Below are positions 56,417 through 64,000 of a stretch of 64,000 nucleotides of DNA, one piece after another; position 1 is the stretch's first letter; the number at the start of each line of letters is the position of its first letter. A model generated the notes under the pieces. That model saw only the letters and a program-made list of their open reading frames with translations. It searched no databases and was not told where the DNA came from. This DNA comes from Poteriospumella lacustris (Eukaryota > Sar > Chrysophyceae > Chromulinales > Dinobryaceae), in NCBI GenBank assembly GCA_008000375.1, contig SMOI01000127.1, positions 1-64,000 on the forward strand, written 5' to 3'. The position numbers were made by a program, and so were the translations under genes.

Positions 56417-57273
56417 ATGCAGCGAAAAGTAATACAGCATTCTGCAACGATTTTGCAGTCGGGTCTTTGTAAAACTAACAGTTTCCATCGCCCTAGCCCA
56501 ACAATGTTCTTCTTCCCCGGGTTGAATACCCAGCCTGTGTGGTCCAACGACTTATTCCCTGACATCGTGCAGACTTTGAAGGAGAATAAGAGCGTTATTC
56601 TCGCCGAGTATCAAACTCTTTTGAAGAATTGTCCAAAGTCCGACTATGAAGTCGAAGATCAGCACAAGCGACTCCATCAAGGCAACTGGGATTGGCACAG
56701 CTACGTTCTCAAAGGAAATCGCCAGGCTGACTTCGCTGTCCACTGTCCACAAACAGTGAGCATTCTGGAGTCATTTCAATTTCCGCGCCTCATGACCGGA
56801 ACCCCATTCAGTTTCGCATTCTTCAGCACCATGCATCCAAACACAAGTATCAACAGCCACAGCAGCCCTTGCAATTTGCGACTTCGATGCCATTTCCCAC
56901 TCCTCCTTCCAAAGGAAGGAGATTTAGGAATCCGCATCGCAGACAAAACCGTACGATGGCAAGAAGGGGAGCCGATCTTCTTCGACGATTGCTACGACCA
57001 TGAAGGTAACTCACCAGTGAATTCCAGTAAATAAAAGTGTGTACTTTATCAAATGGATTGCGTGTTGTTACAGTCTGGAATAAGACCAACGAGTCTCGAG
57101 TCATTTTGCTTTTTGATTTATGGTACGTTGTGCTTCTTTTTGATGATTTGGGTGGAAAACTTATACTCACCGGTTTACCCCTCTTCAGGCATCCCGAACT
57201 GGTTCCAGATGAAATTGTTGCCATTCAGGCGATGTTTGACGAGGCTAAATCGAAAGGATGGTTGAAGAAATAG
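56417..57273 (+). CDS. Aspartyl/asparaginyl beta-hydroxylase-like dioxygenase
   Basis: Three exons: 56417-57005, 57074-57122, 57189-57273 (723 bases, 240 residues). The core matches the family of Fe(II)/2-oxoglutarate oxygenases: HPNTSINSHSSPCNLRLRCH (iron His in the RCH), LGIRIADKTVRWQEGEPIFFDD, the second iron His in DHEVWN, a 2-oxoglutarate Arg (NESRVILLFDLW) and the closing WHPELVPDE. Animal AspH hydroxylates EGF-like domains in the ER; this protein has no transmembrane anchor and a possibly mitochondrial-like N-terminus, so its substrate and location are open. A second ATG at 56504 (MFFFPGLNT) may be the real start. Confidence 0.9.
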
Positions 57274-57603
57274 ACATATTTTCCTAAGTATCGTCAGTAT
57301 TTTGTAATCCATGGGTAAAAGGGGCGACGACAAAGACCGGTGCTGTTGAACTACCTGCTAATGTTACCGTATGTCAACGATGAAATCGCCTCGCTCCCTT
57401 CATCCGCAAGATTCGGCTTTGCTAAATAATAAACCATTGATATACATTGAAAGACAAAACTATTCACAGAGAAGTGAGAAAAAAAGTGACGTCAATTATA
57501 TTTTGTACACACATTCCGGCCATCCCGACAAAGTTCAGGAGGCTCACTACACTATCCATATACACCATGAAACGGTGATACTGACTCGGAGAGAACGGAA
57601 AAT
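57274..57603. other. Convergent 3' spacer
   Basis: 330 bases between the hydroxylase and BiP. A/T-rich, likely polyadenylation region. No gene seen. Confidence 0.5.
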
Positions 57604-59635
57604 TTACAATTCATCATCTCCTTCATCCTCCTCATCAGCGCCGGCGCTTCCACCAGCCTTCTGGTAAGCCTTCTTGATCAAAGGATTCGAGACCTGCTCA
57701 ACTTCCTTCTGCTTGGCGGCATACTCCTCAGCATCAGCTTCAGGGTTCTCCTCGAGCCAGTCAAGAGTCTCATCGATCATAGAGACCAACTCGTTCTTCT
57801 CTGCGGCTTCAATGTTCTTGCCGATACCTTTCTCGTCGTCATCAAGAGTGTTCTTGAGGTTGTACAGGTAGCTCTCCAAGCCGTTACGGGCGTTGATGCG
57901 ACCCTGGACCTTCTTGTCCTCCTCAGCGAACTCCTCAGCCTCACGAACCATGCGCTCGATCTCCTCCTCAGACAAACGACCCTTGTCAGCGGTAATGGTG
58001 ATCTTCTCAGCCTTACCAGTGCCCTTGTCGGCAGCAGAGACTTGCAAGATACCGTTGGCATCAATTTCGAAGGTGACCTCGATCTGAGGAACACCACGAG
58101 GAGCAGGAGGAATACCAGTGAGCTCGAACTTTCCAAGCTGGTGGTTGTCCTTGGTCATGGCACGCTCACCCTCGAAGACTTGAATCAGGACAGCAGGTTG
58201 GTTGTCCTGGTAAGTGGAGAAGGTCTGGGACTTCTTGGTGGGGATAACAGTGTTGCGGTTAATGATCTTGGTCATGACACCACCCACGGTCTCGATACCC
58301 TGGGAAAGAGGGGTCACATCGAGCAAGAGAACCTCCTGAGTGGTATCCTCACCACCCAAGATACCACCCTGAACAGCGGCACCGAAGGCAACAGCCTCAT
58401 CAGGGTTGACACCACGAGAAGGCTCCTTGCCGTCGAAGAACTCCTTCAACAAGGTCTGGACCTTAGGAATGCGAGTGGAACCACCAACAAGGACGATCTC
58501 ATCAACCTCAGACTTGCTCATGTCAGAGTCCTCCATCACCTTCTGAACAGGGCCCAAAGTCTTCTTGAACAAATCCAAGTTCAATTCCTCGAAACGAGCA
58601 CGAGTCAAGGTCTCAGAGAAATCAGTGCCATCCATCAGGCCCTCAATCTCCAAACGAGCTTGGTGCTGAGAAGACAAAGTGCGCTTGACACGCTCAACTT
58701 CACGGCGAAGCTTCTGCAAGGCACGCTTGTCGCTGGCGATGTCCAAGTTGTCACGCTTCTTCAACATCTTGATGAAGTATTGCATGACGCGTTGATCGAA
58801 GTCCTCACCACCCAAGTGAGTATCACCGTTGGTGGCCAACACTTCGAACACACCGTTGTCGATGGTGAGAAGGGTAACATCGAAAGTTCCTCCACCAAGA
58901 TCGAAGACAAGGATGTTCTTCTCGCCACCCTTCTTATCCAAACCGTACGCGATAGCGGCGGCGGTAGGCTCGTTGATGATACGTTGGACGCTCATACCAG
59001 AGATGGTACCGGCATCCTTCGTAGCCTGTCTCTGCGCATCATTGAAATAGGCAGGAACAGTGACCACAGCGTGTCTGATCTCCTTTCCGAGGTACGTCTC
59101 GGCGATTTCCTTCATCTTGGACAAGATCATGGCAGACACTTCCTCAGGAGCGAACTGTCTGGGCTTTCCATCGATGACAATTTCAACGTAAGGCTTGTCA
59201 TCCTTGGAAACAACCTTGTAGGGGAAAAGCTTCTTGTCAGCTTGGACCGACTTGTCGCTGTACTTTCTGCCAATAAGACGCTTGACGTCGAAGACAGTGT
59301 TCTCAGGGTTGATAGTAGCCTGATTCTTGGCAGAGTCACCGATCAAGCGCTCTCCATCGTCAGTCCAGGCGACGTAGGAAGGGGTGATACGGTTACCCTG
59401 ATCGTTGGCAATGATCTCAACCTTGCCGTGCTTGTAGACACCAACGCAAGAGTAGGTGGTTCCCAAGTCAATACCGATGACAGTTCCAATGGGCTGATCA
59501 TCAGCATAAATCATGGACAGTGCTACACAACCGAACATGCAAGAAATTGAGTCACATCGAAAAATTGACCTAACATCTTCATCCACACTTACCTCCCAAG
59601 AGCACCAAAGCCAATGCACAGAACAATCTGTTCAT
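57604..59635 (-). CDS. BiP/GRP78, endoplasmic reticulum Hsp70
   Basis: Two exons: 59635-59593 and 59522-57604 (1962 bases, 653 residues). Signal peptide [21 protein letters not shown] is split by the intron. The nucleotide domain has [29 protein letters not shown] and the phosphate-2 signature [14 protein letters not shown]; the substrate domain follows and the protein ends GDDEL, an ER-retrieval tetrapeptide variant of KDEL. BiP folds secretory proteins in the ER lumen and regulates the unfolded protein response. Codon bias toward C-ending codons fits high expression. Regulation: possible stress elements to its right are listed separately. Confidence 0.97.
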
Positions 59636-60209
59636 TTCCAATTATCGAAAGTAAGTAGACTCCCAACAAAAAGATTCGAATTTGGTTGTGACTAGTTGCA
59701 GGCAATTCTTCACGTGGATATCGAAGATCTAGAAACCTTCCTGCGTTTTCCATGTGCCAAAGTGAAGGAAACACAGTTGGCGCCACGCCACAGGTTTTGT
59801 ACGCGTGGCCTTTTCGTTCAGCGACACTGAAACGTTATTGCGTGCATAAACCGTATAGCAGCACGACGTATTCGGCGTTGTATATTGCGGGAAGATGAAA
59901 TATGTTGTACACTATGAAAAAAGTGGAAACAACGGAATAATTGGGAAATAAAGCGGATTTTCTGAACATTTTCAACTGAAACTAAGCAAAATTTGATGCC
60001 CCTCAACGATGCGGCTGAATCCAAGTGCACAGCGTTTGCAAGATGAAGAACCAGCACACGGGCACAGTGAATATATAAGTATCCTTTCGCAAGTGCCGAA
60101 GAATTTGTTTGGTGATCAACAAAACAATAAGAGACCTCTGGCTGAATCCTGTCGTCAACCTTTTCAGTCCCAAGCAATTGAGTGAGACCGACATCTACAA
60201 AGTTGAACT
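59636..60209. promoter_or_regulatory. Divergent promoter of BiP and the GRAM-VASt gene
   Basis: 574 bases. On the BiP side, 59721-59727 reads CACGTGG and 59781-59810 contains GCCACGCCAC and GCGTGGCC as an inverted pair; CCACG/CGTGG is the core half of animal ERSE and plant UPRE elements. Whether stramenopiles use these sites is not known. No gene seen. Confidence 0.5.
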
Positions 60210-62213
60210 ATGGCAGAACCACCTTTGGATTCAGTGTTGGCAACGGGTGTTGCAAGCCAAATTCCTGAAGTATCACGAGAGGAGATTCTTCGACAAATAT
60301 TTGGTGATGTTGGGGAGCTTATTGATGGTACGATATTAGGATTTGAGCAAAGAGAGTTCATATAGGTCATCATCACCAACGAAATGTATACAGACTTCAC
60401 TTGCGCTGTTGAGAGCACAGTTTTAATTCACGGACGCCTTTATGTTACGAGCAAATTCATTTGCTTTTACTCGAATCTTTTTGGTCTGGAAAAGAGAATT
60501 CGAATCCCGTATGCGCACATCAAGGCGATCACCAAAGAAAATACAGCGATGGTCATTCCGAATGCTATTGGAATCGCAACAGGTGCGTTTTCTTGGTCAC
60601 TGTGCAGGTTTACCAAAAACAATGTGAACTTATGATGTTTTTCTGTACATTTCCAAAAGACAAAAAGTCCTACACGTTCCGTTCGTTTTGGGACAGAGAC
60701 GAATGCCATCGCATGCTGAACTTGTTTCTCACACGATTCAGAGCGAAGGAGCCCTTGAAAAGTGCGGACAGTGGAGCAGCGAGCCGAAGGGCATCTGCTA
60801 CTCTGGCACCGTTGGTTGATCCAAACGAGGCAAAACTTTTCGGTGCTGCTCCACTTCCCACTGGTGAGTCACGAAGTAGCAAGAAGGAGGGCTCCTCGGC
60901 TGACGAGGATCAAGAATCAGAGCCGGTCGTTCGTGACCGCCGCGGTAGCGCGAGGATACTGATGACTCAATCTCCACCTTCTACCAGCGATAAGGACCCG
61001 AAAAGACTTTCTCAAAGACCTCTTCCTTCCGAACCTGCCTCAGCCACATCTGCTGAATCGTCAGGACGAAGAGCGTCGAGAATAATGGATCCTTCAGCTG
61101 TAAATACAGAGGATGTCATGGACTATGGTAAGGATTGCGTCATATTCGAATGTGATAGTGCTTGTGAATGACTCTTCTTTTCTATCGTTAGAAACGGGAA
61201 TACGACCAGAGTCAGTTCGCGTCGATTTGACTAAGGCCGATTGGGCGTTGAAGTACGAACAAGAACTGTCACGAGTCCGTCTAAAGTTAGTGGTTGTTCA
61301 AGATCAAGTGTTGAACATTACCTTGGACGAGTTTTACAAACTTTTTCTGGACAACAATGCACCGATGTCTATTTTGAAGTATCATCAAATGGTCAAGGAC
61401 ACCAACTTGACCTTGTCTCAATGGGAAACAATGTCACAGAGTCTTGGTATGGGCCGTGAGTTGAGATTCTTCAAGCCAGTGAATCTTCCTGGGTTAGCAT
61501 CTACACGAGGCATTAAAGTTCAACGATGTGTTCAATTTGGCGATTATGGTTTGGTTGTTTGCTCATCGACGCGTTTGGAAGATGTCCCCGCTGCTGATAC
61601 TTTCAGTGTTGATGATGCATTGGCGGTAAGAACATCGGTGTGACTTATTTGGTAGTTTGTTGTGATAATCTTATGTATTGGTTCGCAGGTGAAAGCAATC
61701 GACGGCAACAAAGTCTCCTTCGAAATCACGTTTCAAGTGTCATTTGTGAAGTCGACCTACATGAAGTATATCATTGAACGCAGTACGAATGGAGAAATGA
61801 CAAAATGGCTGGACACATTCGCTGCACAAATCAAGAAAACGGTGGATAATTACAAGAATGGATCTCTTTCGTTAAGCAGTGGCGATGTTTCCACTACGGA
61901 AACACCTTCGTCAAAAGAGCCAGATTCTGTTCCACAAAAAGTAGTTCCAGAAACAACGTCACCTTCCTCCACCAACAAAGCATCATCGGAAGGTTCTGTT
62001 GTTGCCCCTTCTCCATCTGTTGTCCCTTCTTCCACGCCGCAAACATCGTCCCCTTTCCGAGACTATCTTGTATTGGCTTTATTGACTCTATTGGTTATTC
62101 TCTTAAGCGTTGATTTTCTGCGGTGGCGGAATGTGGATGCAGAAATGCGAGACTTGCGATCGAAACTCGCTGCAATGGAATCGCTAGTAAATTCCATTGC
62201 GCGATCACCATAG
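60210..62213 (+). CDS. GRAM-VASt (Aster/Lam-like) sterol transfer protein
   Basis: Five exons: 60210-60327, 60394-60582, 60660-61127, 61192-61625, 61689-62213 (1734 bases, 577 residues). The GRAM domain at about 38-120 reads DFTCAVESTVLIHGRLYVTSK, FICFYSNLFG, TAMVIPNAIGIA and SYTFRSFWDRDEC after splicing. A disordered Ser-rich linker follows. The VASt (StART-like) domain spans about 265-450 (RVDLTKADWALKYEQ, KVSFEITFQVSFVKSTYMKY). A single transmembrane segment at about 529-548 (DYLVLALLTLLVILLSVDFL) anchors it, probably in the ER. GRAMD1/Aster and Lam/Ltc proteins carry sterols between ER and plasma membrane at contact sites; the same role is inferred. Exons 2 and 3 were placed by acceptors (ATACAG, CAAAAG) that restore the GRAM core. 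Confidence 0.9.
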
Positions 62214-62546
62214 TGTCGCACGTTTCTTCATTTGTTTTCTTCTCGTTCGTCGGTTGTTGTAGTTCAAATAAGAATAGATCTTCTTGTTCTTTTTGTTAAG
62301 TCCTCTAAGTGGAGGCAGATGTAATACGTTGCAAAAGAGAGGATCAATCATCTGTTCGCTCTAACCCGGAAATCACTATAGGAACCCGGAAATCCCACCG
62401 GTCCAGGTCTGGTAAATCGGAAACCCGACATCTTTCACAAGTCATCACGTTCCATGATGATGAACCATGAAGTGTCGAACCGTCCAATCGATGAAAAAGA
62501 GAACCATTTCTCAATTACGCAGTCAGTTAGGTCTGTGAGAATTGCC
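62214..62546. other. Intergenic before the LRR gene
   Basis: 333 bases. A 12-base direct repeat AACCCGGAAATC occurs twice at about 62363-62393. Short ATGs upstream of 62547 are out of frame with the LRR gene. No gene seen. Confidence 0.5.
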
Positions 62547-64000
62547 ATGGTTGGTTGGCGATCTGTGTTTGTTGCTCCTTTAGCAATATATTTGCTGGCA
62601 TGGACGGTCTCATCATCTAGTTGTCACGGCCCACCACCAGGAACGGAAACAGAGGCTTTGGTGGACTTCTACAACAGTCTGACGGGTTGGGGTTGGAGCA
62701 ATCAATGGGTGATAAGTGGGAATTCTTTGAATCCTTGTACGGGATGGTATGGTGTTAATTGTACGACAGTAAGCGGCGCTTGCCATGTGACACTTCTGCA
62801 GCTACCGTCCAACAACTTGAATGGAACTATTCCCTCAAGCATTCAGCAGCTGGTAGAATTGCAAAATCTAGTTCTTAATAACAACCACATTTTCGGAAGG
62901 ATTCCAGATGCCGTTGGTGGACTAACTAGCCTTACCAAGCTGGACCTTTATCTGAATAATTTGACGGGCGTGATCCCAACTGCGATCACATCGCTTCAAA
63001 AACTGACCGACCTTTCACTTTATCAAAACTACCTATCTGGTACTCTCCCAGTTGGCGCGTGGACAAGTCTCAAGACACTTAAGGTGTACCAAAACCACCT
63101 GAGCGGCACCATACCCGAAGCGATCGCGGACTTGCCGGCGTTGACTATACTCGAAGCGCAAAAGAACAGATTCACGGGCACTATTCCTGCATCATGGACA
63201 GAGCCATCTTTAACCAACCTGTACTTGTATATGAACAACTTTCACGGGCCAATTCCGTCGGCTGTGGGCCACCTCACGAAGCTATCGCAGCTGAAGTTGA
63301 ACGCGAACTTTCTCACTGGCACTATCCCTACCTCCCTGAGCAGCCTCACTTCATTGGAGGGAGTCTCTCTTTTCAGTAATTTCCTCATTGGGAGTATCCC
63401 CACTGGCCTCTTCGCGATCAAGCAGCTCCAAAACATCGATTTGGACTCGAACATACTTGAAGGATCGATCCCACCAATCCCATCATCCAATTTGGCAACA
63501 TTGGAATTGTACACGAATTGCTTGACCGGACCGCTACCCGCATCTTTTGCATCTACAAAAGTCACGACTATATGGCTGGAGGACAATTACTTGACGGGAA
63601 CCGTGCCCGCGTCGATCGGTTCTCTTACCTCAATGACACAATTCCTCGTGCAGAATAACAGACTTCACGGGACGATTCCGGCTGCATTAAGCTCATGTCG
63701 AAAGCTGCAGAAGATGTCACTGGCGTCGAACATGCTAACCGGATCGCTGCCACAATCTCTCAATGCACTGCATGGCCTAATTGACCTTGAACTCTTCGAC
63801 AACAATCTTTCAGGCTCCTTGCCCTTGCAGCTCAGCAGCTTGCCCAAATTACAAAACTTGTACCTGCAATCCAATCGCTTTTCAGGCTTTTGGGCCCCGA
63901 TAACGAATGCATCGGCGTTGACGTATCTTTTTCTGCAGGACAATCAGTTGTCCTTGAGCTGGGATTCGCTGTTCGCCAACAACACTCGGCTCGTGTCACT
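62547..64000 (+). CDS. Secreted leucine-rich-repeat protein (partial, C-terminus off window)
   Basis: The ATG at 62547 opens 484 codons without a stop to the window edge. It starts with a signal peptide (MVGWRSVFVAPLAIYLLAWTVSS). Residues about 37-80 match the plant-type LRR cap (ALVDFYNSLTGWGWSNQW, CTGWYGVNCT), and about sixteen LRRs follow with the plant pattern LxxLxLxxNxLxGxIPxx (LQNLVLNNNHIFGRIPDAVG). The protein may be fully secreted or, if a membrane span lies beyond the window, a receptor-like protein or kinase. Such repeats bind peptides, sugars or proteins. Low AT content and uniform codons give no sign of recent transfer. Ligand unknown. Confidence 0.88.
   Translation, partial: MVGWRSVFVAPLAIYLLAWTVSSSSCHGPPPGTETEALVDFYNSLTGWGWSNQWVISGNSLNPCTGWYGVNCTTVSGACHVTLLQLPSNNLNGTIPSSIQQLVELQNLVLNNNHIFGRIPDAVGGLTSLTKLDLYLNNLTGVIPTAITSLQKLTDLSLYQNYLSGTLPVGAWTSLKTLKVYQNHLSGTIPEAIADLPALTILEAQKNRFTGTIPASWTEPSLTNLYLYMNNFHGPIPSAVGHLTKLSQLKLNANFLTGTIPTSLSSLTSLEGVSLFSNFLIGSIPTGLFAIKQLQNIDLDSNILEGSIPPIPSSNLATLELYTNCLTGPLPASFASTKVTTIWLEDNYLTGTVPASIGSLTSMTQFLVQNNRLHGTIPAALSSCRKLQKMSLASNMLTGSLPQSLNALHGLIDLELFDNNLSGSLPLQLSSLPKLQNLYLQSNRFSGFWAPITNASALTYLFLQDNQLSLSWDSLFANNTRLVS

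Noticed and set aside
58042-59550. 502-codon open frame antisense to BiP
   Set aside because: Long antisense frames are a known artefact of Hsp70 genes with biased codons. No recognised domain, no start context.
60361-60393. Using the first acceptor (ATATAG) for exon 2 of the GRAM-VASt gene
   Set aside because: It shifts the frame away from the GRAM core. The next acceptor (ATACAG at 60393) keeps phase and gives the expected DFTCAV start of the domain.

Overview
This is a gene-dense nuclear segment from a eukaryote, most likely a photosynthetic stramenopile (ochrophyte). Three observations point there. A protein at 9863-10447 opens with a signal peptide followed at once by an Ala-Phe cleavage site, the bipartite address used for complex red-derived plastids. 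Genes carry a few short introns (about 70-130 bases, GT-AG). There are Mycoplasma-type DUF285 (BspA-like) repeat proteins of the kind abundant in stramenopile genomes. Alpha-tubulin, an EML-family protein and CCDC22 fit a lineage with cilia and complex endomembranes. The species cannot be named from the sequence. There is no operon, CRISPR array, rRNA or recognised tRNA.

Left third (1-27 kb): a truncated DUF3431-type secreted protein (minus); a DUF285 protein (minus) divergent from a 900-residue FHA-domain protein (plus); a catechol-O-methyltransferase-like enzyme (plus); a tandem ubiquitin-like protein (minus); a MGC-type lipidation-candidate protein (minus); the plastid DUF1279 protein (plus); a very large low-complexity IQ/armadillo-like protein and a short neighbour that may be its first exon (minus); two almost identical alpha-tubulin genes head to head in a 3.4 kb palindrome; a proteasome-chaperone-like protein (minus); an MFS sugar transporter (plus); and a second DUF285 protein (plus).

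Middle (27-47 kb): a five-exon, 2423-residue EF-hand/EML beta-propeller protein (minus); a GEP4-type phosphatidylglycerophosphatase (plus); CCDC22 of the CCC endosomal complex (minus); a tail-anchored RNF5/RNF185-like RING ligase (plus); an RWD-RING protein (minus); and a 1450-residue protein with an apparently dead RhoGAP domain (minus).

Right third (47-64 kb): a large ankyrin-like low-complexity protein (plus); VPS4 with a Cys-rich insert (minus); NAD(P)HX dehydratase NAXD (plus); a small lysine-rich coiled-coil protein (minus); an aspartyl/asparaginyl beta-hydroxylase (plus); the ER chaperone BiP (minus); a GRAM-VASt sterol-transfer protein (plus); and a secreted leucine-rich-repeat protein running off the end (plus).

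Genes mostly alternate in divergent and convergent pairs with 150-1000 base gaps, so many promoters are probably shared. Functions are mixed housekeeping: cilia and microtubules, endosome sorting, ER quality control, lipid metabolism. Exon boundaries for the spliced genes were worked out by hand from GT-AG sites and reading-frame continuity; each listed exon set sums to a multiple of three. Gene identities rest on recognised motifs and remembered family patterns, not on searches.
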